NCBI RefSeq assembly: GCF_000346615.1
Contig: NZ_ANNU01000008.1
Span: forward strand, 152,300 to 216,299
DNA: 64,000 nucleotides
Reading direction: 5' to 3'
DNA from: Nafulsella turpanensis ZLM-10
GTDB lineage: Bacteria; Bacteroidota; Bacteroidia; Cytophagales; Cyclobacteriaceae
A program made the translations under genes and the position numbers. This document shows, piece after piece, positions 34,241-42,427 of the stretch; positions within the stretch are counted from its first letter, which is position 1, and each line of letters opens with the position of its first letter. Under the pieces are notes generated by a model. The model had not been told where the DNA came from and searched no databases. It worked only from the letters and a program-made list of their open reading frames with translations.

Positions 34241-34368
34241 TCGATAAGAAATAATTTATCGAATAAGAATCTTTGGTTGAGGAGAGAGAGGAAGGCTATA
34301 TGGAATATTATCTTCGGATAATAGGAAATATAGCCTTTTCTTCTTTTGTGTCTTTAGCTCATCAACCT
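34241..34368 (+). ncRNA. candidate structured RNA with C(UUCG)G hairpin
   Basis: The rod-like fold has AAGGCTATAT (34292-34301) paired with 34328-34337, a symmetric GGAA/GGAA internal loop (tandem G-A pairs), TATTATC/GATAATA with a C(TTCG)G tetraloop, and an outer GGTTGA (34275-34280)/TCAACC (34362-34367) stem joined by purine/pyrimidine tracts. A smaller hairpin TCGATAA/TTATCGA (34241-34262) precedes it. The TTCG sense and the following TTTTCTTCTTTT favour plus-strand RNA. No ORF is credible here. It lies in a 480-bp gap between the prs and CAP genes (33981-34460). It could also be only a terminator. Confidence 0.45.
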
Positions 34369-34406
34369 CTTATTCCTCCCTCCTACTGCTTTCCGGCTTT
34401 TAACCC

Positions 34407-34440
34407 AAAAAAGGACCTGAATCGCTTCAAGTCCTTTTTT
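34407..34440. terminator. bidirectional terminator after the CAP-domain gene
   Basis: AAAAAAGGACCTGAA and TTCAAGTCCTTTTTT form a stem with one mismatch and a TCGC loop. The run of A gives T on the minus strand, so it ends the 34461-35027 transcript. It works in both directions. Confidence 0.88.
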
Positions 34441-34460
34441 ACTCACCATATTTTTTTAGC

Positions 34461-35027
34461 CTATTGCGCTAATGGCTCCGGAGAAAACACCTGAACGGCA
34501 TATATTCTTTTTGTCTTTGGGTCAAGATTAACTGCTATTCCGCTTCGGCTAAACTCTTCTTTCACCAGGTTTTTAAAGTGCATAGGGGAATGCACCCATT
34601 GCTGTATAAACAGCAGGGCAGATTGCTCATATGTTTCTACGCGGTTAACGGTATAGCCTTTCTTTTGCACAAGAAGCACCTGAACCGGGTGTTCCGCGGC
34701 ATTTTCGCCAGTCTGGTAACCTATCCCGCCGAAGAATTCTACCCTGTCCTGCGGGTCGTACTTCTTCTTATTTCCCTCCTGAAAGTGGGAAAGCATTCCT
34801 TTCTTTGCCAGATAAAGAGCATGATCTACAGCAGCCTGCTGCAATATTGCATCTGCTGCTAATGGCTGCTTTTTGTGAGACTGCCGCACACTATCTACCT
34901 TTTCTGCAATAAGCGTCTGCAGAAGGGTCGCATCAAAACTTTGTACATCAATAGGGGTTTGGGCAGGCAGGCGCAGGGCCAGCAACAGCAGGCAGCCTGC
35001 TACTATCAGTCCGGATATTTTTCTCAT
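34461..35027 (-). CDS. secreted CAP/SCP-domain protein
   Basis: A 188-residue exported protein (signal peptide ending near LPAQ). The CAP (cysteine-rich secretory/antigen 5/PR-1) domain shows DHALYLAKKGMLSHFQEG, ENAAEHPV (GEN-type motif) and WVHSPMHFKNLVKEEFSRSGIAV with YAVQVF. The fold's role in bacteria is generally undefined; no cysteines are present, unlike eukaryotic CRISP proteins. It has a terminator just downstream and 124 bp upstream before the ATP10-like gene. Confidence 0.85.
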   Translation of the reverse strand: MRKISGLIVAGCLLLLALRLPAQTPIDVQSFDATLLQTLIAEKVDSVRQSHKKQPLAADAILQQAAVDHALYLAKKGMLSHFQEGNKKKYDPQDRVEFFGGIGYQTGENAAEHPVQVLLVQKKGYTVNRVETYEQSALLFIQQWVHSPMHFKNLVKEEFSRSGIAVNLDPKTKRIYAVQVFSPEPLAQ

Positions 35028-35151
35028 ATAGATTCATTTCCTGTGCTAACACAACGGCTGGAATAAAAATTCGTGGAGGTAAGGATAGAGGATAGGTGCG
35101 CCTGGCACTCATCCTTTTTCCTTTGTGCCAGCAAATGGACTGATTTTAATT

Positions 35152-35700
35152 TTATTCGCTAATGATGGTTTCTACCTCTTCCATCTTTTTCTCGCTGTAC
35201 GCTCCGGAGGTAGCATAAACAATCTTCCCTTCCTTATCCAGTACAAAAAAGTAAGGCTGGTCCCGCTCTTCCAGCTTAAGGGCATCACGATAGCTGTTTA
35301 TTTCCCCTACATAAAACATAATATGGGGGTGTAGCCGCTCATCAACTTTTTTCAGAGCCTTTCTTTTAGCCGTGCCCGCAGCAGCTTTCTTTAGTCCACT
35401 AAACATAGGCACGAAGTATACATTAACATCGTAGGCAAAGTCAGCAAAAAGGCCTGCATTGCCTGCATCCTGCAAAAAGCGGGTATACACAGGGTTAAAC
35501 CAGCTCTCCAGCTCATCGTCGCTTTTCTTGGAAAAAGCCATACCTACGAGGGTATACTTGCCCTTGGTATCTTCCGGAATACTTAGCGCCTGTTTATCGA
35601 TGGTCTCCCCTTCTATCGACGGAAAGCTTTGGCCTGTCTGAGCGATTAAATCAAGGCCAAGAAAGCTCAGCAGACCTATGAAAACTATTTTTTTAATCAT
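35152..35700 (-). CDS. exported ATP10/thioredoxin-like protein without CxxC
   Basis: A 182-residue exported protein (signal ending near LIAQ). Segments GQSFPSIEGETIDKQALSIPEDTKGKYTLVGMAFSKKS and PYFFVLDKEGKIVYATSGAYSEKK follow the thioredoxin-fold layout of mitochondrial ATP10-like proteins. The usual active-site cysteines are absent, so it is unlikely to be a redox enzyme. It is on the same strand as the response-regulator/TrxR fusion, 55 bp downstream of it, and may be cotranscribed. Confidence 0.72.
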   Translation of the reverse strand: MIKKIVFIGLLSFLGLDLIAQTGQSFPSIEGETIDKQALSIPEDTKGKYTLVGMAFSKKSDDELESWFNPVYTRFLQDAGNAGLFADFAYDVNVYFVPMFSGLKKAAAGTAKRKALKKVDERLHPHIMFYVGEINSYRDALKLEERDQPYFFVLDKEGKIVYATSGAYSEKKMEEVETIISE

Positions 35701-35755
35701 GGTGCAATAGATTTTTTACTTTAACGGCTTCTTTTCCCGGAAGGTATACAAAGCT

Positions 35756-37420
35756 TTAGTTTTCTGCCAGATACTGATGCACAAATTTAATGGCCATTGC
35801 ACCTTCGCCTACCGCCGATGCAACCCTGTTCATGGCCCCTGCCCGAACATCGCCGGCTGCAAATATTCCTGCACCACAGGTTTCGAGCAGGTAAGGCTCA
35901 CGTTTAAGTTTCCAGAATTTGGAGTAATCGGGGTACCGGACCAGGTCCCGCCCTGTTTCAATATACCCTTTTTTATTGGTGATGATGTTAAAGGGCAACC
36001 AGTGGGTGCAGGGCTTTGCCCCAATAAAAATAAATAGAGCACCTACCTCTTCTTCTGTCCAGTGCCGGTCTTCCTGGTTATTGACCAGCTTCAGGCCTTC
36101 GAGCTTCTCTTCACCAAGGGCTCCTTCCACTTCTGTATTTCCCCACACTTCAATATTAGGAGTACCCTCTATCTGGTCGATCAGGTACCGCGACATACTG
36201 GAACCAAGGTTTTCTTTCCGGATAAGGATAACGACTTTTCTGGCATACTGCGATAAATACATCGCCGCCTGCCCTGCGGAATTTCCACCGCCCACAATAA
36301 AGATATTTTTTTGCCGGCACATGGGCGCCTCTGCCATTGACCCGCCATAGTATATTCCTGCGCCGTTAAAGCCATTTAATCCATCAACCTTAAGCTTTCG
36401 GTAATTAACGCCTGTGGCAATGATAATGCTGCGCGTTTTTACCACCGTTTCATCGGAGAGCGTAATGAGCTTGTAATTTCCCTTAATCTCCACATCTTTC
36501 ACCTCCTGCGGAGCAAGTATTTCCACACCAAAACGGCTTACCTGCGAAAGGGCCCTGCGGGTAAGCTCTGCCCCGCTTACTCCCCGTGGAAAGCCAAGGT
36601 AATTTTCGATACGGCTGCTACTGCCGGCCTGCCCCCCTGGCGAATGCTTCTCCACTACAAGGGTTCGGAGCCCTTCGGATCCACCATAAACCGCCGCTGC
36701 CAGTCCTGCAGGGCCGGCGCCAATAATTACCACATCGTACAGGCTTTCCGAAGCATTCAACTGCAGCCCTATTTTACGGGCGAGCTCCTGCAGATCAGGG
36801 TTACACAGGGCGCTGCCATCTTCAAAAATGATAAGCGGGAGATCCTGCTCGGAACACTCATATTCCTCCTGTAGTTCTCCTGCTGCCTTGTGTGACTGCA
36901 TATCGAGCCACTGGTAAGGAATAAGGTTACTGGCCAGGAAGTTCTTTATCTCGTGCGAGCGGGGCGAAAACTGGTAGCCAATTACCTTAATTCCTTCGAA
37001 CTCCTGCGTGTGGGTTGCCTGCCAGTCGGCCAGCAGCCCTTCCAGTACCGGGTACAGTTTTTCTTCCGGCGGGTCCCAGGGTTTTACAAAATAATAATCG
37101 AGTTGTACGTCATTGATGGCTTTAATGGCCGCTTCGGTATCGGAATAGGCGGTTAACAGCACCCGCCGGGCTTCCGGAAACTTCTTGAGTGCCTTGCCAA
37201 GAAACTCCACTCCATCCATTTCGGGCATCCGCTGGTCTGCTACAAAGAGAGCCACCGTTTCCTTTTTATTTTTAATATCCCCAAGGGCATCAAGTGCCTC
37301 CTGTGGATCTGTGGTGCTTATTATGCGGTATTTTTCTCCATATTCTGACCGGAGATCTCGAGTAACAGATTCTAACACCTGCTGATCGTCATCAACAGCA
37401 ATTATATAGGGTAGCTTCAT
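35756..37420 (-). CDS. response regulator fused to glutaredoxin-like and thioredoxin-reductase-like domains
   Basis: A 554-residue fusion. REC domain residues 1-125 with acidic DDD at 10-12, phosphoacceptor Asp62 (VADQRMPEMDG) and Lys in YYFVKPWD. A glutaredoxin-like fold spans about 145-220 (GYQFSPRSHEIKNFLASNLI, LPLIIFEDGS). A thioredoxin-reductase-like flavoprotein follows from 228: VVIIGAGPAGLAAAVYGG, FIVGGGNSAGQAA (NADPH fold) and IFAAGDVRAGAMNRVASAVGEG. The reductase CxxC is missing (position reads MAEAPMC), so it resembles ferredoxin/flavodoxin-NADP reductase-type members. This fused type is known in several phyla. Phosphorylation presumably modulates redox activity. Confidence 0.92.
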   Translation of the reverse strand: MKLPYIIAVDDDQQVLESVTRDLRSEYGEKYRIISTTDPQEALDALGDIKNKKETVALFVADQRMPEMDGVEFLGKALKKFPEARRVLLTAYSDTEAAIKAINDVQLDYYFVKPWDPPEEKLYPVLEGLLADWQATHTQEFEGIKVIGYQFSPRSHEIKNFLASNLIPYQWLDMQSHKAAGELQEEYECSEQDLPLIIFEDGSALCNPDLQELARKIGLQLNASESLYDVVIIGAGPAGLAAAVYGGSEGLRTLVVEKHSPGGQAGSSSRIENYLGFPRGVSGAELTRRALSQVSRFGVEILAPQEVKDVEIKGNYKLITLSDETVVKTRSIIIATGVNYRKLKVDGLNGFNGAGIYYGGSMAEAPMCRQKNIFIVGGGNSAGQAAMYLSQYARKVVILIRKENLGSSMSRYLIDQIEGTPNIEVWGNTEVEGALGEEKLEGLKLVNNQEDRHWTEEEVGALFIFIGAKPCTHWLPFNIITNKKGYIETGRDLVRYPDYSKFWKLKREPYLLETCGAGIFAAGDVRAGAMNRVASAVGEGAMAIKFVHQYLAEN

Positions 37421-37432
37421 AAATCAAAAAAA

Positions 37433-37469
37433 AAAGAGGTCTTAGATAAAAAGATTTCCAAGCCTCTTT
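37433..37469. terminator. terminator after the flavin reductase gene
   Basis: AAAGAGG pairs with CCTCTTT around a long loop, with a run of A before it (T on the minus strand). It lies between the minus-strand flavin reductase stop (37549) and the fusion gene's start (37420), so it may isolate the two. Confidence 0.6.
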
Positions 37470-37548
37470 GTTTTTCCTCTCCTCATGGAGAAGGGTATTT
37501 TAATTTCTTTTTCTGTTCTGCTCCATCCATAAACGGAGCCTGCCAGCA

Positions 37549-38088
37549 TTATCCGCCGTAGTGGTACTCTGTTTCCCACTCCATAAGAGGCTCGGCTACT
37601 GGATTTCGCATGCCAGTATTCACTACCTTCCCTATGAACAGTACATGGTCGGCTTCACTTTCCACCACTTCTTCCACATGGCATTCTATAAAAGCGGGTA
37701 CATCGTTTAACAATGGACAGCCGGTTTCTCCTTCTGTATACTTGTAGCCGTTCAGGCGGCCTTCTTCCACTTTGGTATCCTTACTAAAAGGGCTAATCAT
37801 AGGCTTATCGGCTTTTCCTAAAATATTCAAAGCAAAGACTTTGCTCCTGCGAATCGTCTCATTGAGATCGCTTTGCTTCTGCACAGCAACCAGCACCATA
37901 GGCGGGTCGAAAGAACACTGACTTACCCACGACACAAGGCCAGCCGCAAAATAATCCTTATCCCGTTCCTGAATGTCATTTGCATTGGCTTTGGTGGTGA
38001 GCACATAAAAGCCGTAGCTAATTTTTTTAAGTGTTTGCGTTAGTTCGCTACTATCTGTTACCAGTCTGTTATCGCTATCTCTTTTCAT
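37549..38088 (-). CDS. flavin reductase-like FMN-binding protein
   Basis: A 179-residue protein with the flavin reductase barrel: LKKISYGFYVLTTKA near the start, DYFAAGLVSWVSQCSFDPPMVLVAVQKQSD, FALNILGKADKPMISPFSK, and CPLLNDVPAFIECHVEEV. This is the usual arrangement of the small FMN-binding oxidoreductases supplying reduced flavin to monooxygenases or acting on quinones. No partner monooxygenase is visible. Both flanks carry terminators. Confidence 0.9.
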   Translation of the reverse strand: MKRDSDNRLVTDSSELTQTLKKISYGFYVLTTKANANDIQERDKDYFAAGLVSWVSQCSFDPPMVLVAVQKQSDLNETIRRSKVFALNILGKADKPMISPFSKDTKVEEGRLNGYKYTEGETGCPLLNDVPAFIECHVEEVVESEADHVLFIGKVVNTGMRNPVAEPLMEWETEYHYGG

Positions 38089-38176
38089 ATTTATATCTTT
38101 TTGGTTCTTAGGGATTTAACGAACTGCACCCATCAAGGTTTGGCCGACTTTTATGGTAATGTCTGTAAAAATAGAA

Positions 38177-38209
38177 GAGGGCGCTCGCCTGCAACAGACC
38201 AACGCCCTC
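38177..38209 (-). terminator. terminator after the TonB receptor gene
   Basis: GAGGGCG (38177-38183) pairs with CGCCCTC (38203-38209) around a 19-nt loop. On the minus strand it is followed by TTCTATTTTTAC. It lies 38 bp beyond the TonB-receptor stop. Confidence 0.75.
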
Positions 38210-38246
38210 CCTTATCGGTTTATCACCTGTTAAATGAGGCTGCTCT

Positions 38247-40466
38247 TTAAAATTCCAATGCAACACGCCCTTTTATAAAAAAGGGAGTCCCTGGTGTAAA
38301 GTGAATCTCCGATACAGACTCCTCTTCGTAAGCCAGCCTTGTTTCGGTATTAAATTGTGTTTCATTCCATTCGGTATTGAACAGATTTTCGATAACCAGT
38401 CCATAGGTAAAGTTTCGGTAAGTATGGCTCAGGTTCATATCGACAACAAAATAGCCCTCGGCCACCACTGAATTATCTTCATTGGCAGGCCTGTCGGCCA
38501 GGTAACGGCCCCTCAGGCCGCCGTTCAGGCCCGATTTTCCGGTAACAGAAAAACCACCACTTGCGGTAAAGGCTGGCGCCAGTGGTATATAATTCTGGCC
38601 GTTGTCTTCTTCCAAGGCCCGGGCATGTGCATAGCTTAGTTCCGTATCGAAGAACAGCCAATTGAGGGCCTGATAGTGGATGCCAAGGTCAACCCCCATT
38701 CGCCGGGTTTTACCACTTGGCTCTACAACCCCTTCGTCGCCCACATATACAAACTCCTGTTCGAGAAATAAATGCCAGAGGGCAGCATTCATTAGCAGGC
38801 GGCCGGAAGGCTTCCAGTTAAGCCCTAAATCGGTACCATACGCAGCCGGCAAAATTTGCCTGCCCTGCCGGGCAACTACCACTCGGGTATCGTTCGAGTG
38901 GAATCCTATCCCATTTTTTAAATACAGCTGCAGATAAGGAGTGGGCGAATAACTGATATTCAGCTTCGGACTGGCAAATACCTCATTTTCTGACTGGCTA
39001 ATGTATTGTAGAGAAAGATGGTCGATATAGAGAAAGTCAAAATAATCGAGACGAATAGCAGGATTTACTAGCCATTCGCCCAGTTCTATTTCTGCATCCA
39101 GGTAAGTATAAAAATTAGTTTCAATTATGTCGCCCAGACTGATCGCATCCAGAGTGGTTCGTCGGTTAAGTGTGTGGCTAAGCTCAATATCCTCCACCAT
39201 ATCGCTACGAAAGCCTATTCCGGCCTTAATATCGGCTCCGGTATTGAGCAGGTCCAACCTCTTATTGAACTCGCTTTCCACACCATATATGCTCCTGTTT
39301 TCCTGTTGCCTGATCTGGTCGCCGAATACCGGATCATTTAAAAAGAAGGTGAAGTTGGAATACAGTTTGAAATCATAGGCACTGAAGAAAAGTTTGTTTC
39401 GCACAAAAGTTTGGGGATCGATGATGTGGTCGAGCCGGGCAAGCAGGTTTACACGGCTGGTACTCCCGCCCTCTGTATCGTCTATTGCACCAAAGCGGCT
39501 TATTAGGTCACTTTCCACAGCCCTAAGCGGAATTTGTCCGGAGGCATCCCAGCGGCTCTGAAACAAGGACGCCTGCAGGCTCAGCTTGTCGGCCGCCGAA
39601 ACCCAGCCGGTATACTTGGCCATCAGGTTAAGCCGGTTAAAATTCTGTGGCGACTCGAATGGACCATCGGTAAGGTAATATTCACTGGCAAGATAAGCAT
39701 TATGCCTGGGGCTACCGTTAATCAGTTTAAGCAGGCCCACAGCACGGAGGGTATTGAAATCTCCATATTCTACAGCCACCCTGCTTTGGTCTATTTTGTC
39801 GTAAGTCTGCAGGTTTACATAACCCGCGGTAGCAAAGTTGCCTTTGTCGGCATAATACGGTCCTTTGCCAAAATCTACCTTTTCAATGGTTTCCGGAATT
39901 AAAAAGTGAAGGTCGGCATAGCCCTGCCCGTGGGCGTGGGACACCATATTTACCGGAATTCCATCCGCGCTAATACTTATGTCCGTTCCGTGGTCAATAT
40001 CGAAGCCCCGCAGGAAAATCTGCTCAGCCTTGCCTCCTCCGGCATGCTGCCCAATTACAAGCCCCGGTACCACTCTTAAAATTTCCTGTGAACTTTTTAC
40101 CGGGTTTAAGTTCAGGTTAACAGCCGAAATGGTATTGAGCGATTTCAGTTCAGGGGTAATTACAACCTGTTCCAACTCAAACGGAGCTTCCTGTAAAACA
40201 ACTTCAACCGGATAATCCTGTACAACCACCAGCCTGTTTTTGTAGCCTATAAGGTTTAGCAGCAGCGTGTCTCCCGTTATCGTCTGTCCCAGAATAAATA
40301 AACCTTTTGTATTGCTGTGCGCATGAGAGCCAGTACGCTGATTATAGATATAGGCACTTTCAATGGCATCTCCCTTCGAATCAGTTATACGTCCTTCTAT
40401 TTCCTGGGCAAATGCAGTGGCACAAAAAAGGAGTAGAATAGCCGTACAGAGGAGGGTATTTTTCAT
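38247..40466 (-). CDS. TonB-dependent outer-membrane receptor with carboxypeptidase-like N-terminal domain
   Basis: A 739-residue receptor. The signal peptide is MKNTLLCTAILLLFCATAFA. The CarboxypepD_reg-like domain (20-105: IEGRITDSKGDAIESAYIYN, GDTLLLNLIGYK) is followed by a plug (110-235: NPVKSSQEILRVVPGLVIGQ, GFDIDHGTDISISADGIPVNM) and a 22-strand barrel ending in VALEF. It would import a ligand (siderophore, vitamin, metal or glycan) using TonB. There is no SusD neighbour, so a siderophore/metal or vitamin cargo is more likely than a glycan. The ATG at 40466 is preferred: a longer ORF reaches 40604 but a promoter element (40495-40502) lies inside that extension. Confidence 0.93.
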   Translation of the reverse strand: MKNTLLCTAILLLFCATAFAQEIEGRITDSKGDAIESAYIYNQRTGSHAHSNTKGLFILGQTITGDTLLLNLIGYKNRLVVVQDYPVEVVLQEAPFELEQVVITPELKSLNTISAVNLNLNPVKSSQEILRVVPGLVIGQHAGGGKAEQIFLRGFDIDHGTDISISADGIPVNMVSHAHGQGYADLHFLIPETIEKVDFGKGPYYADKGNFATAGYVNLQTYDKIDQSRVAVEYGDFNTLRAVGLLKLINGSPRHNAYLASEYYLTDGPFESPQNFNRLNLMAKYTGWVSAADKLSLQASLFQSRWDASGQIPLRAVESDLISRFGAIDDTEGGSTSRVNLLARLDHIIDPQTFVRNKLFFSAYDFKLYSNFTFFLNDPVFGDQIRQQENRSIYGVESEFNKRLDLLNTGADIKAGIGFRSDMVEDIELSHTLNRRTTLDAISLGDIIETNFYTYLDAEIELGEWLVNPAIRLDYFDFLYIDHLSLQYISQSENEVFASPKLNISYSPTPYLQLYLKNGIGFHSNDTRVVVARQGRQILPAAYGTDLGLNWKPSGRLLMNAALWHLFLEQEFVYVGDEGVVEPSGKTRRMGVDLGIHYQALNWLFFDTELSYAHARALEEDNGQNYIPLAPAFTASGGFSVTGKSGLNGGLRGRYLADRPANEDNSVVAEGYFVVDMNLSHTYRNFTYGLVIENLFNTEWNETQFNTETRLAYEEESVSEIHFTPGTPFFIKGRVALEF

Positions 40467-40494
40467 AATCAACCTGGTGGGTTTTGTCAGGCGG

Positions 40495-40502
40495 CAAAAA
40501 TA
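40495..40502 (-). promoter_or_regulatory. -7 element TATTTTTG of the TonB receptor gene
   Basis: Exact TAnnTTTG match on the minus strand, 29 bp upstream of the start at 40466, with a TTTG twelve bases further upstream. Leader about 20 nt. The spacing is shorter than the usual 19 or so. Confidence 0.5.
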
Positions 40503-40671
40503 CTGACATAAACCCAAAGTGAAAATACAAATGAAAGTAAATGGTAACAGAGCTACCCCAATAAAATGCTGTTCGCGTATTGGCAAAGAACTAAGCCGCA
40601 GCAACCTTTATAGCTTATACAGTTTATTTCCCCGGAAAACAGGAGCAGAAGGAGAAGGTTTCTTAAAAGAC

Positions 40672-40711
40672 AAAAAGGAGGCTGCCTGGTTAAAGACAGC
40701 CTCCTTTTTTT
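40672..40711. terminator. orphan bidirectional terminator between divergent genes
   Basis: AAAAAGGAGGCTG (40672-40684) is perfectly complementary to CAGCCTCCTTTTT (40697-40709) with a 12-nt loop and T-runs on both strands. It lies in the 551-bp gap (40467-41017) between two genes that point away from each other, so it ends no known transcript. An unseen small RNA or leader is possible. A TTTAGT/ACTAAA pair flanks 40730-40757. Confidence 0.85.
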
Positions 40712-41017
40712 AATGCTAAAAAATTTTGGTTTAGTGGCTAACGCACTCCTTACTAAACACACTTACTCATTTCAAGTTTAAAAAATATATTGCCTTCGTT
40801 AAAAAAATAATGAGTCTAAAAAAATAAGGCAACTCAAACAACAGGTAAAAAAATTATCAAGAGTCTAAAAAATCTGCGTCTCCTTCCTAGTAAGGTTCCG
40901 CCTTGCTTTCGACTCATTATACTGGAGGAACGAGTTAAAGGTTGCGGAAATTTTTAAAAAAGTTGAAATATTTTTCAAAACCCTACACCTCAATCAGTTA
41001 CATCTAAAAACAAACAT
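40712..41017. other. AT-rich region upstream of uvsE
   Basis: Contains two copies of GAGTCTAAAAAA (40812-40823 and 40861-40872), and an inverted pair AATGAGTC/GACTCATT (40809-40816, 40911-40918). Nothing else stands out. The start of uvsE is 41018; its promoter should be within the last 100 bp. Confidence 0.4.
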
Positions 41018-41965
41018 ATGCGGATAGGATATGCCTGCCTGAACACTGCCCTGGCCGAAGAAAAAATTTCGGTTAACCGCGGAATGATTCGTAAAACATT
41101 TTTAGAAAAAGGACTCTCCTATACAGGTGAGCTCATCATCCGAAATTTGCAGGACCTGCTACTGGTTTTGCGCTGGAACCAGGAGCATGATATTCTTTTC
41201 TATCGTCTTTCGAGCAGCATGTTTCCCTGGATGAGTGAATATGAGCTGGAGGAGCTACCTCAGTTCTCACAAATTGCAGCCCTTCTGAAGGAGGCAGGTG
41301 AATTCGCCAGCTCCAGCCATATGCGCCTTTCCTTTCATCCTGGTCCTTTTAACGTTCTCGCATCTGAAAAGCCGGATGTGGTACAGAAAACCGTTAAGGA
41401 GCTCGACCAGCATGCGGCCATTATGAACCTGATGCAGCTGAGTGCTACGCCATTTCATAAAATAAATATTCATGTTGGGAGCAGCCTGCAAGGCAATAAA
41501 GAGCAGGCTCTTCAAAATTTTTGCAAAAACTATCAGCGCCTTCAGTCTTCCACCAAAGCAAGACTTACGGTCGAAAATGACGACAAACCTAATATGTTCA
41601 GCACAGGAGAACTGTACGAAGGTATTCATAAAAAAATAGGCATACCGCTGGTGTTTGACTATCACCACCATTTTTGTCATCCGGGTGGGCAATCGCAGGA
41701 AGAGGCTCTCATGCAGGCATTAGGCAGCTGGCCGGAAGGAATAAGACCTATTGTTCATTATTCTGAACCTAAATCGCTAAAAGACCGGAAACTTCTCCGA
41801 GCCCATTCAGACTATATCGAAAGGCGCATTCCCTCTTACGGGCGGGAGTTTGATATTATGATTGAGGCCAAGCAAAAAGAGGAAGCCCTGCTCAGGTACC
41901 GGGAACTGCAGAAAAATGGTATGCTTAAAGAACCGCTGCCACCTTTGCCTGTAGAAACCAAATAA
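41018..41965 (+). CDS. uvsE: UV DNA damage endonuclease UvsE (UVDE family)
   Basis: UVDE enzymes cut the DNA backbone 5' to UV photoproducts in the alternative excision pathway. The 315-residue TIM-barrel protein has MRIGYACLNTALAE at the N-terminus, ILFYRLSSSMFPWMSEYEL, SFHPGPFNVLASEKP, KINIHVGSSLQGN, LTVENDDKPNMF, FDYHHHFCHPG and VHYSEP, which carry the metal-binding His/Glu/Asp residues. Length fits. Two small hairpins follow. Confidence 0.93.
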   Translation: MRIGYACLNTALAEEKISVNRGMIRKTFLEKGLSYTGELIIRNLQDLLLVLRWNQEHDILFYRLSSSMFPWMSEYELEELPQFSQIAALLKEAGEFASSSHMRLSFHPGPFNVLASEKPDVVQKTVKELDQHAAIMNLMQLSATPFHKINIHVGSSLQGNKEQALQNFCKNYQRLQSSTKARLTVENDDKPNMFSTGELYEGIHKKIGIPLVFDYHHHFCHPGGQSQEEALMQALGSWPEGIRPIVHYSEPKSLKDRKLLRAHSDYIERRIPSYGREFDIMIEAKQKEEALLRYRELQKNGMLKEPLPPLPVETK

Positions 41966-41975
41966 CCCTAAAACA

Positions 41976-42001
41976 CCAAGGACCGCATAAGCGGCCCTTG
42001 G
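41976..42001 (+). terminator. hairpin after uvsE
   Basis: CCAAGGACCGC pairs with GCGGCCCTTGG (one mismatch, ATAA loop) about 10 bp after the stop. A second hairpin CAGCAATTAATTGCTG lies a few bases on. T-runs are weak, so termination may be inefficient. Confidence 0.55.
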
Positions 42002-42322
42002 TAAATTGGTGAGGCAGCAATTAATTGCTGCTCTCAGCTCAATCATCTCGTTTTCATTAAGTTATAAAATAATTAAAATAATTACAAGAAATTAAATTCT
42101 TTTTTGAGAGCCGGAAGACAAATTTAAATGGACAGCTAATTTTACCCCCTACTGCTAAACAGTCCTTTCTTTCGCAGGTATGCAGCCACAGGAGCTGTAA
42201 AACATTACGTCCCGGGGCCCTTATACTGAAGCCTACCCTCGGCGATAACCAAACTCTTTCAATGTTTTATTTTAAAACCTCACTTAATGGAAAGAGGTCC
42301 TCAGCTCGCCCCCCTTTCTATT

Positions 42323-42360
42323 AATGGGACAAAATACCACAGGTGACATATTTTCCCATT
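42323..42360. promoter_or_regulatory. operator-like inverted repeat upstream of the NtrC-type gene
   Basis: AATGGGACAAAATA (42323-42336) and TATTTTCCCATT (42349-42360) are inverted with one extra C. The centre is 12 bp. It lies 30 bp before the -7 element at 42391. It could bind a regulator or form a hairpin. The rest of the 462-bp gap since uvsE (41966-42427) shows no ORF. Confidence 0.45.
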
Positions 42361-42390
42361 TTGAAACAAGTTTTTTCCTGTCCATTATGT

Positions 42391-42398
42391 TATTTTTG
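42391..42398 (+). promoter_or_regulatory. -7 element TATTTTTG of the NtrC-type gene
   Basis: Exact TAnnTTTG match 30 bp before the ATG at 42428. A clear purine-rich AGGAGGGG (42416-42423) lies between, one of the few Shine-Dalgarno-like sites in the window. Confidence 0.5.
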
Positions 42399-42427
42399 TA
42401 TAGGCCATCTGCGCCAGGAGGGGAATT

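Noticed and set aside
34273..34494. Plus-strand ORF over the candidate RNA near 34.3 kb
   Set aside because: It begins with TTG, covers the hairpins and terminator, and has no recognisable protein feature.
40519..40713. Plus-strand ORF of 64 codons over the orphan terminator
   Set aside because: It includes the terminator stem itself and shows no signal, domain or usual codon pattern.
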